Source: Ornithodoros turicata (Eukaryota > Arthropoda > Arachnida > Ixodida > Argasidae). From it: a DNA stretch of 64,000 bases. The notes under the pieces were generated by a model. It saw only the letters and a program-made list of their open reading frames with translations, was not told the origin of the DNA and did no database searches. The position numbers and the translations under genes are program-made. Each line of letters starts with the position of its first letter. The stretch's first letter is position 1. Where the stretch lies: contig NC_088201.1 of the NCBI RefSeq assembly GCF_037126465.1, forward strand, positions 230,412,258 through 230,476,257. Reading direction: 5' to 3'. Below are positions 45,470 to 57,342 of the stretch, one piece after another.

Positions 45470-47780
45470 AAGAAAGCACAGGACAGGGATACACAAATTT
45501 CCTTAGGTGAGCAGGGAAAAGGCCTAAGACATCAGGAATAATAGCAGAGTCACTGGACATCGCTACGCGGCTAACACAAGATAACAACAACAAGATAATA
45601 GCGGCGGGTAAAATTGCAACACTGCTAAACAAGCCCCAACATGCCATCATGACGTCGCAAACCAGGAAAAAGAAGCACGCGCGCGCACACAGCAGCTCAG
45701 GAATGCACAAGGAGAGGTGCTTTATAGGAATTTCTACTCCACACACTCAGATACCAGCATTTCTGCACAAATACCTATAACGGCTGACTTCCTCAACATA
45801 TCGAGGAAAGCGAATACTGACACTCAACATATAACAAAAAACAAACAAATTCCATTCTCATGAACTCTCCTCTGCCGAGCGGCTTTCTCCTGCTCTACCT
45901 GGATGCTGACTGTTTCCCCTCATCTACATTCTGAGTAAAAGCCGTGAAAGGAGAAAAGAACCGCGAAAAATTACACGCATTTGTGCTCCAATAGCTGCAA
46001 TGCAAGAAACCGTAGCGCACGCCAATACACTGAGAAAAAGACACCCATTTCTGCCACCAGATAATTCTTGCATAATGCCACATACACAGTCGCATTACCC
46101 TTGCGTAAAGAAAGCACAGGACAGGGATACACAAATATCCTCAGGTGAGCAGGGAAAAGGCTTAAGACCTCAGGTCACCACACATCGCCACGCGGCTAGC
46201 ACAACATGACACCAACAACATACTAGCGGCGGGAAGAACTGCAACACTGCTAAACAAGTCCAGACATGCCACGATGACGTCACAAATCAGGGGAAAAAGC
46301 ACACGCATGCACGCACAGAGGACAACGCATTAAACACACGGAGCGCTCAGGAATAATCGTAGCGTTACCGCACATCGCTACGAAGCTCAACGTCTAACCC
46401 AAGACGACAGCAACAAGATATTAGCGAAGAGTAAAAATTGCAACACTAATGAACAAGTCTAGACATGCGACATCGCATACAAAACACTGGTGATCGGGGA
46501 AAAGGCCTAAGCCTGCGGCGGATCATCATAGAGCATACACAACTTCATTTTTCTATTTTGCGTAAACTAAACGCGGTCTGCTTGGAAAACGACGTACAAA
46601 TTTTCTTAGGGAGCAGAGAAATATAGAAATTTGTACTCCGTGCTCAGATACCAGCATTTCTGCTCAAAAACCTGCAAAATTAAGCACTGCTTACTTCGTC
46701 AAGATATCGAACACCCAACAAAATCAAACAAACAACCCCACTTCCACTGGTAGAACACTATTCAGCTTTTACGCAGGAGGCTTTCTTCTACATAAAAAGT
46801 AGAGAAAATAAGAAGAGAGCAGCGAAATATTACACGCTCTTTTGCTCACATAGCTATAAGAGAAAAAAATAAATAAAATAACGACGCACACGCTAATAAA
46901 CTGTGACAAAGACACCCGTTTCTGCTATAAGATAATTATTGCATAATGCTAAATACTCATTTCCATTGGCCCTGCGTGAAGAAAGCACAGGACAGGGATA
47001 CACAATCTATCTTAAGCGAGCACGGAAAGTCACTTCTACTCGAACAGCTTAATACCATAAAGTCTGCATTTTTGCAAAGAAAATAAAGCTTGAACAACGC
47101 TACGAAGGTGACAGACACAACAAACAAACACTTCTTCGAGTCTGTATTATGTTTTAAAAAATAACGAAAGCACACACAAAAAATCAAATCGGCTAGATAG
47201 CTTACCAGACGTTGTGCCCTAAAGTTGGCTGCACGCAATGCGCGGAAGCATGCTGTGAAGCCAACTTGCGGTTTTGCTGGATGCACATGAAGTCCGATTC
47301 CAATTGGAAATCGCGCTAAGGACGTGCCAAACGTGGAATTTTCGCAAAATTAATCCCAATACCTGGAATTATGTTTATTTTAGCGGGAATGCTGGCGCTT
47401 GTGCTCCATTATTCGAAATTTTCGAATATTCGAATTTCTCGATTATTAAATTTTCGAATACGAATAGGGTTCGAATGTCAACAATATTCGAACAATATTC
47501 GAAATTTCGAATATTCGCACACCTCTAGTGAATACTGACACTCAACGATATATAACAAAAAACAAACAAATTCCATTCTCATGAACTCTCCTCTGCCGAG
47601 CGGCTTTCTCCTGCTCTACCAGGATGCTGACTTTTTCCCCCATCACCTACATTCTGAGTAAAAGCAGTGACAGAAGAAAAGAACCGCGAAAAATTACACG
47701 CATTTGTGTCACAGGACAGGGATACACAAATTTCCTTAAGTGAGCAGGGAAAATGCTTAAGTCGTACCGCTCAGGAATAA
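45470..47780. repeat. Recurring module within the left arm
   Basis: The phrase GGACAGGGATACACAA followed by ...GAGCAGGGAAAA(G/T)GC occurs at about 45480, 46130, 46990 (diverged) and 47720. AGCGGCGGGTAAAATTGC / AGCGGCGGGAAGAACTGC phrases follow some copies. These are diverged direct copies of one module, mirrored in the right arm at about 51430-53730. Confidence 0.7.
47400..47525. repeat. TTCGAATA-rich AT block, left arm (mirrored at 51665-51800)
   Basis: The block is made of overlapping TTCGAA and GAATATTCG words, themselves palindromic, ending GAATATTCGCACACCTCTAG. It resembles a common class of arthropod repeat tips. The copy in the right arm differs at a few positions. Confidence 0.6.
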
Positions 47781-48760
47781 TCGGAGAATCACCGCTTATC
47801 GCTACGAATCTAGCACTTGAACAGCGCTACGAACGTGACAGATACATACCAACAAACAAACAAACAAACAACAGCAGGACCGGCGTCGGGCACTCATAAA
47901 ATACCCTGCCAAAAACAAAGACTTCGCCAGGTTCGCGAGGCAATTCCATCAAAAACGCTCGTCCTATCCTACAGATAGCAATGCAAACGCGACTGCCCTT
48001 ATTTTTTAAACCACTATTTCACGCAATAGTACATAAATGTATCACTCGTATCACACGAAAAGGCAAACACTTACTTGTCAAGTGGGGTCCCAGCGCGTGC
48101 GCGCGCGCACACACACACTAACATTTTCACACTCACAAACACAAAGTCTACTTTCACAACCACATAAATCCATATTATTCCTCAGGTCAATAATTATCCT
48201 ACCATCGCCAAAAGACGGTACAGACATGTATGCTTACGCAAGACAATCGGTCCTCGTTCCGGATGTAATAGGATATCGCCACTCGGCCGGCGCGAACCAA
48301 TAAAGAAAGAAAGGAATGCATGTTCGCTACGAAGAAAACGGTGCCGTGCTTCTACGCAGCGATCATTATACAGACGCGTAAATGTGAACATCATTCGCTA
48401 CACACTCTAGCTCTCATCATTTTTAAACCAAACCGTGTTCATAGGTCTTCACTAAATAGGTGAACCGATAATGACTCCAAATAAAATCAAATGAAATAAT
48501 CATTCCAGCATCGCTGGCTGCAAGCTTGGGTACCCAACAGAGCAGCGCGCTCCTATCAACACGCCTTGGGCTGACCTTACACACCCGAAGCCTTTTCTGA
48601 ATACATTCTGCAGGCGCTGGAATAAAAGATTTATCGCGAGGGTACTACGATGTCAGCTCTGTTGCTGTTTAAGTGATAAAACAGTGCGCCCGAACCGCGA
48701 AGCGCGCGTCCAAACCGCGAGAACGGGTCCGCGTTGCGCTCGCGCCGCTGGGAATCGCGC

Positions 48761-48812
48761 CCGAACCGCGAAGCGCGCGCGGGCCCGGTCTCGCGGTTTG
48801 GACTCGCGATGC
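48761..48812. other. Central spacer of the giant palindrome, GC-rich
   Basis: The 52 bases between the arms are nearly all G and C and repeat words found just inside the arms (GAACCGCGAAGCGCGCG, CGCGGTTTGGAC). CCGAACCGCGAAGCGCGCG in the spacer copies the phrase at about 48690. The centre thus looks like a further, rearranged copy of the arm's inner end. Confidence 0.75.
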
Positions 48813-49586
48813 GCGCGATTCCCCGCGGCGCGAGCGCAACGCGGACCCGTTCTCGCGGTTTGGACGCGCGCTTCGCGGTTCGGGCGCACTGTTTTATCAC
48901 TTAAACAGGAACAGAGCTGACATCGTAGTACCCTCGCGATAAATCTTTTATTCCAGCGCCTGCAGAATGTATTCAGAAAAGGCTTCGGGTGTGTAAGGTC
49001 AGCCCAAGGCGTGTTGATAGGAGCGCGCTGCTCTGTTGGGTACCCACGCTTGCAGCCAGCGATGCTGAAATGATTATTTTATTTGATTTTATTTGGAGTC
49101 ATTATCGGCTCACCTATTTAGTGAAGACCTATGAACACGGTTTGGTTTAAAAATGATGAGAGCTACAGTGTGTAGCGAATGATGTTCACATTTACGCGCC
49201 TGTATAATGATCGCTGCGTAGAAGCACGGCACCGTTTTCTTCGTAGCGAACATGCATTCCTTTCTTTCTTTATTGGTTCGCGCCGGCCGAGTGGCGATAT
49301 CCTATTACATCCGGAACGAGGACCGATTGTCTTGCGTAAGCATACATGTCTGTACCGTCTTTTGGCGATGGTAGGATAATTATTGACCTGAGGAATAATA
49401 TGGATTTATGTGGTTGTGAAAATAGACTTTGTGTTTGTGAGTGTGAAAATGTTAGTGGGACGCGCGGAACGCGCTGGGACCCCACTTGACAAGTAAGTGT
49501 TTGCCTTTTCGTGTGATACGAGTGATACATTTATGTACTATTGCGTGAAATAGTGGTTTAAAAAATAAGGGCAGTCGCGTTTGCAT

Positions 49587-49745
49587 TGTTGCATAACTTA
49601 GAGGAGGACGATGGGCGACCAGGTGCATGGGATTGCGATGAGCGCGCAGCGTCTGTCTCGAGTTGGGATTCTGGGCACTTGTTGATTAAAGCTTGTTGGG
49701 GTTAGTCATCTGGAGCCTCGGTCCGTCTCTCTCATTTACGTAACA
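49587..49745 (+). repeat. 5' LTR of the small LTR element
   Basis: TGTT...AACA ends; 159 bp. It includes GATTAAAGC near its 3' part, a possible polyadenylation signal. Confidence 0.9.
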
Positions 49746-49750
49746 CATTT

Positions 49751-49768
49751 TGATGCCGAAACCCGGGA
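49751..49768 (+). other. Primer-binding site of the small LTR element
   Basis: TGATGCCGAAACCCGGGA lies 5 bases after the 5' LTR and has the form of a tRNA 3'-end complement (family sites begin TGG; here TGA). Confidence 0.6.
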
Positions 49769-50943
49769 TTCGGACCGCGCTCCGGATGTCAAGCGAAGCA
49801 CTCGACGGCCTACTGCGTACTCGGGCAGGAACCCGCGACGGGGTCACCCATGCCACCGAACATCTCGCCGTACTTCTGTCTCGACCGGTAAAAGTTAAGG
49901 CAGCAATTGAAGCAGACCTCCGATGCCTGATTGCCGGGAAGGCAGCCCTAGCGGAGCTGGATGCCCAGGTCATGGGTTTGATAAGTGATGAGAGATTCGA
50001 TGACGAACTGCAAGATATACTAGAGCAAGAATGGCAAGTGGAACTGGCAATTTCGAAAGCGAGAAGCGCACTCCGTCTGGCTCTCTTGCCTACCTTGCCT
50101 ACCGGGACATTCACTGTGTGGACCAGCGGAACAGTTCATCTCACTACAGCTGGTCAGCTCGGAAGTCAAGTCTCGGTCAGCCAGTCTCCTGCTTCTTTAG
50201 CTGGCGCAATTGAAGGTCAATCAAATTCGACAGACAGTGCCACAATTCAAGAACGCTCGATGTCACGCCATCCGCACCAGTCGGACCTCACAGCAAACAT
50301 TGAGGCATCTTTCGAGGAATGGCGATGGCAGCGTACGGACAGCACGAACACAGAACACCAGGAAACCGCTGAGGGTCAGTGTGATGCAAAAGTATTGCCA
50401 GAGGACTGCAACCTCAGTAAGCGAACAGGGAAAGACTGCACTGACTGTAAGGATTCGCTAGTTCAAACCAGGTTGTCGGAAGGCCTACCTCCCGTCTACA
50501 CGAGCAACATAGCACAAAAATCGTCGAACTCCGAATGTGATTCGCACGACGTTGTGCAAAGGCACCAACGATCTTCGCAGATCTTCGCTAAAAGAGAAAT
50601 AATCCCTCCAGTTCATATTGAAGCCAGCTCTAAGATAGGGAGAATGTCGTCGAACGTCGGCAGCAGAATCAACGCTCAACCGCAATCGGCGGAGGACCTT
50701 GGCAGTGCTTTAGAAGCCACACCTTTGCCCACAGTCGTGCACACGAGTCAGCAGACACCTGCATCGGTCTCCTTTATGCAACTCGGCGACCCAGCGGCAG
50801 CAGCCACAGACCACAGACGCTTCGCCAAGGACGACTGTACAGCACACCACACCCTGTGCCGCGCCGCGACGATGTTTAGGATGTTTTGGGGTCTTCACGT
50901 CAGACGACGACGCGGACGATTGAAATATTGCAATTCTTCGTAA
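49753..50943 (+). CDS. BEL/Pao-like Gag of the non-autonomous element
   Basis: An open frame of about 396 codons starts at the ATG 49753, overlapping the primer site; a later start is possible. The first 120 residues are helical and charged: 'ATEHLAVLLSRPVKVKAAIE', 'AALAELDAQVMGLI' and 'DELQDILEQEWQVELAISKA', resembling the N-terminal coiled coil of BEL/Pao and some gypsy Gag proteins. The rest is low-complexity, serine/threonine-rich, with no zinc knuckle and no protease motif. The frame is intact while neighbouring elements are broken, which points to a recent insertion. The product could co-assemble with a helper's Gag. No host-gene similarity is seen. Confidence 0.6.
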   Translation: MPKPGIRTALRMSSEALDGLLRTRAGTRDGVTHATEHLAVLLSRPVKVKAAIEADLRCLIAGKAALAELDAQVMGLISDERFDDELQDILEQEWQVELAISKARSALRLALLPTLPTGTFTVWTSGTVHLTTAGQLGSQVSVSQSPASLAGAIEGQSNSTDSATIQERSMSRHPHQSDLTANIEASFEEWRWQRTDSTNTEHQETAEGQCDAKVLPEDCNLSKRTGKDCTDCKDSLVQTRLSEGLPPVYTSNIAQKSSNSECDSHDVVQRHQRSSQIFAKREIIPPVHIEASSKIGRMSSNVGSRINAQPQSAEDLGSALEATPLPTVVHTSQQTPASVSFMQLGDPAAAATDHRRFAKDDCTAHHTLCRAATMFRMFWGLHVRRRRGRLKYCNSS

Positions 50944-51055
50944 ACCCAGACCGTGAGGACACCTGCCTTGATCGGCCACGTTCCCACCTGACGTCACTTG
51001 GACACTGCACGGATATGATCGCCGCCAACGCGGTCACCCTGTCGGCGCGGGAGTG

Positions 51056-51214
51056 TGTTGCATAACTTAGAGGAGGACGATGGGCGACCAGGTGCATGGG
51101 ATTGCGATGAGCGCGCAGCGTCTGTCTCGAGTTGGGATTCTGGGCACTTGTTGATTAAAGCTTCTTGGGGTTAGTCATCTGGAGCCTCGGTCCGTCTGTC
51201 TCATTTACGTAACA
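51056..51214 (+). repeat. 3' LTR of the small LTR element
   Basis: Same length as the 5' LTR, with two substitutions seen (CTTCTTGGGG for CTTGTTGGGG; GTCTGTCTC for GTCTCTCTC). A GGCGCGGGAG purine-rich tract precedes it. Confidence 0.9.
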
Positions 51215-54200
51215 TGCATTGCTATCTGTAGGATAGGACGAGCGTTTTTGATGGAATTGCCTCGCGAACCTGGCGAAGTCTTTGTTTTGGGAGGGTATTT
51301 TATGAGTGCCCGACGCCGGTCCTGCTGTTGTTTGTTTGTTTGTTTGTTGGTATGTATCTGTCACGTTCGTAGCGCTGTTCAAGTGCTAGCCGCGTAGCGA
51401 TAAGCGGTGATTCTCCGATTATTCCTGAGCGGTACGACTTAAGCCTTTTCCCTGCTCACTTAAGGAAATTTGTGAATCCCTGTCCTGTGACACAAATGCG
51501 TGTAATTTTTCGCGGTTCTTTTCTTCTGTCACTGCTTTTACTCAGAATGTAGGTGAGGGGGGAAAAAGTCAGCATCCTGGTAGAGCAGGAGAAAGCCGCT
51601 CGGCAGAGGAGAGTTCATGAGAATGGAATTTGTTTGTTTTTTGTTATATATCGTTGAGTGTCAGTATTCACTAGAGGTGTGCGAATATTCGAAATTTCGA
51701 ATATTGTTCGAATATTGTTGATATTCGAACCCTATTCGTATTTGAAAATTTAATAATCGAGAAATTCGAATATTCGAAGATTTCGAATAATGGAGCACAA
51801 GCGCCAGCATTCCCGCTAAAATGAACATAATTCCAGGTATTGGGATTAATTTTGCGAAAATTCCACGTTTGGCACGTCCTTAGCGCGATTTCCAATTGGA
51901 ATCGGACTTCATGTGCATCCAGCAAAACCGCAAGTTGGCTTCACAGCATGCTTCCGCGCATTGCGTGCAGCCAACTTTAGGGCACAACGTCTGGTAAGCT
52001 ATCTAGCCGATTTGATTTTTTGTGTGTGCTTTCGTTATTTTTTAAAACATAATACAGACTCGAAGAAGTGTTTGTTTGTTGTGTCTGTCACCTTCGTAGC
52101 GTTGTTCAAGCTTTATTTTCTTTGCAAAAATGCAGACTTTATGGTATTAAGCTGTTCGAGTAGAAGTGACTTTCCGTGCTCGCTTAAGATAGATTGTGTA
52201 TCCCTGTCCTGTGCTTTCTTCACGCAGGGCCAATGGAAATGAGTATTTAGCATTATGCAATAATTATCTTATAGCAGAAATGGGTGTCTTTGTCACAGTT
52301 TATTAGCGTGTGCGTCGTTATTTTATTTATTTTTTTCTCTTATAGCTATGTGAGCAAAAGAGCGTGTAATATTTCGCTGCTCTCTTCTTATTTTCTCTAC
52401 TTTTTATGTAGAAGAAAGCCTCCTGCGTAAAAGCTGAATAGTGTTCTACCAGTGGAAGTGGGGTTGTTTGTTTGATTTTGTTGGGTGTTCGATATCTTGA
52501 CGAAGTAAGCAGTGCTTAATTTTGCAGGTTTTTGAGCAGAAATGCTGGTATCTGAGCACGGAGTACAAATTTCTATATTTCTCTGCTCCCTAAGAAAATT
52601 TGTACGTCGTTTTCCAAGCAGACCGCGTTTAGTTTACGCAAAATAGAAAAATGAAGTTGTGTATGCTCTATGATGATCCGCCGCAGGCTTAGGCCTTTTC
52701 CCCGATCACCAGTGTTTTGTATGCGATGTCGCATGTCTAGACTTGTTCAGTAGTGTTGCAATTTTTACTCTTCGCTAATATCTTGTTGCTGTCGTCTTGG
52801 GTTAGACGTTGAGCTTCGTAGCGATGTGCGGTAACGCTACGATTATTCCTGAGCGCTCCGTGTGTTTAATGCGTTGTCCTCTGTGCGTGCATGCGTGTGC
52901 TTTTTCCCCTGATTTGTGACGTCATCGTGGCATGTCTGGACTTGTTTAGCAGTGTTGCAGTTCTTCCCGCCGCTAGTATGTTGTTGGTGTCATGTTGTGC
53001 TAGCCGCGTGGCGATGTGTGGTGACCTGAGGTCTTAAGCCTTTTCCCTGCTCACCTAAGGATATTTGTGTATCCCTGTCCTGTGCTTTCTTTACGCAAGG
53101 GTAATGCGACTGTGTATGTGGCATTATGCAAGAATTATCTGGTGGCAGAAATGGGTGTCTTTTTCTCAGTGTATTGGCGTGCGCTACGGTTTCTTGCAGT
53201 TGCAGCTATTGGAGCACAAATGCGTGTAATTTTTCGCGGTTCTTTTCTCCTTTCACGGCTTTTACTCAGAATGTAGATGAGGGGAAACAGTCAGCATCCA
53301 GGTAGAGCAGGAGAAAGCCGATCGGCAGAGGAGAGTTCATGAGAATGGAATTTGTTTGTTTTTTGTTATATGTTGAGTGTCAGTATTCGCTTTCCTCGAT
53401 ATGTTGAGGAAGTCAGCCGTTATAGGTATTTGTGCAGAAATGCTGGTATCTGAGTGTGTGGAGTAGAAATTCCTATAAAGCACCTCTCCTTGTGCATTCC
53501 TGAGCTGCTGTGTGCGCGCGCGTGCTTCTTTTTCCTGGTTTGCGACGTCATGATGGCATGTTGGGGCTTGTTTAGCAGTGTTGCAATTTTACCCGCCGCT
53601 ATTATCTTGTTGTTGTTATCTTGTGTTAGCCGCGTAGCGATGTCCAGTGACTCTGCTATTATTCCTGATGTCTTAGGCCTTTTCCCTGCTCACCTAAGGA
53701 AATTTGTGTATCCCTGTCCTGTGCTTTCTTTGCGACAATGCGTCTGTGTATGTGGCACTATCAGATACCAGACATGAGTGTCTTTTTCTTGGTTTATTGG
53801 CATATGCTTCAGGTTTTTTAAGTCAACCACAAGTGCGCGCAATTTTTCGCTGCTCTCTTCCTCAGATCACCGATTTTACGAAGAAGACAGTCGCATGGTA
53901 CAGCTGAGAAGAGGGTTTCTCTGATTGTTTGTTTGATTTTGTTGGGTGTTCGACATGTTGAGGAAGTCAGCTGTTAAAGGTTTCCGTAAAGAAATGCTTG
54001 CATCTGAGCGCAGGATAGGAATTCCTGAAGCACGGCATCCTCAGTGTAAATTAATTATTTTGGATGTGAGTCTGCTTCCCTGCATGACAAGGCTGAAATG
54101 GGAAGAGAGAAAAAAAATGGAGCGCTTCATTAATAGCGATCCAAGTAATAGGGCAATTATAGTTTCCATAGAAAGTAGAATTTTAATGGACTCCTAAAAT

Positions 54201-56179
54201 TATAGTTTTGTAGTAGTATTTCTAAACTGCAATGCAATAATCATTAATATAGTATACGAATGCTATCGTGTTCCCGTAAAGGCGTTCTGTTTTGTGCTTT
54301 GGAATGCGCGAATAGAACTTTGCTCCCAGGCTTCGCCGCCTTTATGCTCGCAATGCGCGAATGGAACTTTGCCCACCGGGCTTCCGCGCCTTTTTTGCTC
54401 GCAGGTGTAGCCTCAGACAACGAATGTATGAGCATAGAAAGGGTCATGTATTACATAAGCCTGGAGGTGATGTTGAGTGGTCTCACTTATTATTTTAAAA
54501 GAGCAGTGGCAGTTTACTGTAATTCTAATGACCATGATGAGCCTTTGGGGTGAAAATCGTTAATATGCGGGGTGCTTTTTTGTTGAATTTTAATGAGAGA
54601 ATCAATGTCATTAAGAGTAGGACAAAGGAAATAATCTTGCGATTCAATAAATAATAGGAGTCTTTGTCGGTGTCTTCTTCAGACAGGATGTGATGACGTC
54701 ACGTGGTCTGTAGAAATGCATTGACCCTTACTGGAAAAAAGGGTGGCAATAGAAAAATAGTGTGTATTGTCCTGGGCAGATTTATGATGAGCACTGTTTT
54801 TGAATAAGAGGAGTGCGTGTGCTTAGAAATAGTTTGATGCTGGTTTCCTTCTTTGTTTCTTTTCGCTTTTTCCCCCCTTGTCTGACAAACATGTGCTGAC
54901 ATGCCTGGGCTTGTTCTGACATGCTTTCCTTCTACATGTAGTTTTTTTCTTTTTGTACAAGGCATATTCTTGACGATAGTGCTGCCTTGAATGGGAGTAG
55001 AGCTATTCTTAATAATTTTGCGATTCATTTAGTTCAGAGAGTAACCGCGAGGGGGACAGGTGTGTGACTTTATGTCTTGCTGAACCTTTTTTTTTTTCCC
55101 CTGTACAGTAAGACTTTGGGAATGAAATGCTACAATCTCCTCTTGTCTATGGTGCTCTTCTGCAATAGTTTCCTATGCAATCGTTATAGAAGAATAAAGG
55201 AAATAATCTTGGGATAGTGATTCAATAAATAATAGGTCCCCTGTCTAGAGCGCACGCGTCCTTGAGCCACGCAGGTGCATGATGACGTCATACCGTGGCT
55301 TCACTGCAGATTGACCAAAGGAGCATTAGTGGAAAAAAACAGGGTAGCCCTGAGACAATGGGATGACGTCACGACCAATGAGAACGGCCAGCAGGGGGCG
55401 CAAGGATTCACTTCTCTCTTGGACACTGACGGGTCTCGACACGCAAATTCTGCTCCTGGCGTTGGCCGTCAGTGGAAGAGCGTAGCTTCGGTGGGGTTCT
55501 GTCTGCCTCTGATGGGGTGCGGATGTGTGGTTCGTCACTGGTGAATGGTGTTCGACGATGCAGGTGGAATTTGTGACGAGCGGATTTACAATGAGGGAAT
55601 GCTGTGAACAGGAAAAATGATGGTGAGTGCCTTTTTCACTCTGTTCAAGTGTTTGTTTTCCTCTGTTGCCCAGCAGTCGTACGATTTGTCCTGACGTGTC
55701 CTGACATGCCTCGATATGCATGCTTTCCTTTGTTGACGCTTAGTATTTTTTTCTCTTTTGACAAGGAGCATTGTTGTCTTGACGATAGTGCTGCCCTGAG
55801 TTCTGCGCTTCTGGTTACCCGTACTCTGTGCTGATTTGTTGAGTGCCTAGTCCTCTTATTTGTCGTTGATGGAGTTACGTGTTAGGATATTTTGTTCTTT
55901 TGCAGGTCTCATTTAGTAGGACTTTGGAATTCCTACGATCAGCTTTCATGCATGGTGCTCTTGTGCAATAGTTTCCTATGCAATCGTTATAAAAGAATAA
56001 AGGAAATAATCATGGGATAGTGATTCAATAAATAATAGGTCCCCTGTCTAGAGCGTACGCGTCCTTGAGCCACGCAGGTGCATGATGACGTCATACTGTG
56101 GCTTCATTGTAGATTGACCAAAGGAGCATTAGTGGAAAAAAAAAACAGGGTAGCCCTGAGACAATAGGATGACGTCACG

Positions 56180-56300
56180 ACCAATGAGAACGGCCAGCAG
56201 GGGGCGCAGGAATGCTCTTCTCTCTTAGCCTCACGACCAATGAGAACGGCCAGCAGGGGGCGCAGGAATGCTCTTCTCACTTAGCCTCACGACCAATGAG
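56180..56300 (+). promoter_or_regulatory. 56-bp tandem repeats with CCAAT and CTCF-like motifs, right arm
   Basis: Mirror of the left-arm block. GCCAGCAGGGGGCGC occurs at 56193-56207 and 56249-56263 on plus, with a further copy at 55387-55401. The two arms therefore carry the motif in divergent orientation. Confidence 0.5.
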
Positions 56301-57166
56301 CAACGAGAGAAGAGGGCGCAGGAATGCTGTTCACTCTTAGCCTCTCGGAGGTGGTCGCCCCAGAGGGCGCTAGGAGCGCGTATGCGTAGCGGCCGCGGAG
56401 CGGCGCCCCAGTCAGTTTCTCTCCGGCTGTCGAAGAAAGCAGACGTGTGCTCCCCGCGCTCACTCAGTTTCTGGCTGGTTGTCACGGAGAGCAGTCGCAT
56501 CGGTCTGCGCTCCTGCTGTGGTGAGGTGATTTGTTGTGTAACTAATGCTTTCGTCAACTTTGTTCCCGCTTTGTTTGCGATTTTCGTGCCAGTGCTGGTT
56601 GCTGTTGTCCGGGCATCCCCGGCATTTTCTATCATCTTCTGCCTTGGAACGGGAGTAGCGCTGGCGTGATTCTTAATAATTTTGTTGTGAGATTAGTTGA
56701 GAAAGTAACCGCTAGGCGATGCAGCTGCGGGGCTTTATACAGCAGAAAAACCATTACGCGTCAGTTCTCTGCCTGCCTCTCGGATGGAGCAGTCGCATCG
56801 TTCTGCGCTCCTGTTCTGGTGGGATCATTTGTTGTGTAACTAATTGTTTTTTCTTGTTAGCTATTGATGGTTTGCATACTCTTGCTTTCCCAGCCTCTGT
56901 ATTACGAGTGTTTTTCTCCTTGCATGTCCAGAGCTGCCCTAACCTGCCCAGACATGCCATGATGACGTCACAGCTGACGTCACAGGGTGTCCGGAACTGG
57001 TGCTGCGATGCTTTGCAACCTGCCTCTGTGCTCCGTCGCCCAGCGACGGTCAGCGGCCGTTCCGGGCCGCTTTCTTCAAGATGACGTCGTTGATCTTCAA
57101 CTAAACTCCTTCTCTCCACTCTATTTCTATCTTTTCATTTTATTTTCTACCTATTTTTTGATTTTT

Positions 57167-57342
57167 TATCAGCTCAAGTAGCCGGAAACTCACACAGTGG
57201 TCTGGACGTGTCTTAGATGATCCCCAATTAGTGTAATGACTCCCTGGTGGGTTCTGAATAATGTGGGGGGTCCCAATTAGCTCTAATTGCTAATCAATGG
57301 CGTCCAGACGAAGATGTGAGTTTCCGGATACTTGAGCTGATA
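57167..57342. repeat. Terminal 176-bp hairpin unit, right end of giant element
   Basis: Mirror copy of 41858-42033, at the same distance (10 bp) from the element tip. Confidence 0.85.

Larger units (their letters stand above)
42218..46282. promoter_or_regulatory. Seven TGACGTCA (CRE-type) palindromes in the left arm
   Basis: Perfect TGACGTCA occurs at 42218, 42230, 43024, 43829, 43910, 44499 and 46275, and near matches elsewhere (for example TGACGTCG near 45650). All are mirrored in the right arm. By chance an 8-mer is expected about once in 65 kb, so this is a marked enrichment, partly explained by internal duplication of arm blocks. TGACGTCA is the binding site of CREB/ATF bZIP factors. 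Confidence 0.6.
49587..51214 (+). mobile_element. Non-autonomous LTR retrotransposon with gag-like ORF only, in the right arm
   Basis: Two 159-bp LTRs (TGTTGCATAAC...TTTACGTAACA) differ at about two positions. They flank a 1.3-kb interior with a primer site and one gag-like ORF; protease, RT, RNase H and integrase are absent. A perfect 5-bp duplication TGCAT flanks it (49582-49586, 51215-51219). The left arm at the mirrored place has the empty site with a single TGCAT. It must be mobilised by another element's enzymes. Confidence 0.9.

Noticed and set aside
48631..48942. Arg/Ala-rich frames around the palindrome centre
   Set aside because: They come from GC-rich repeat words, appear equally on both strands and show no protein-like features.
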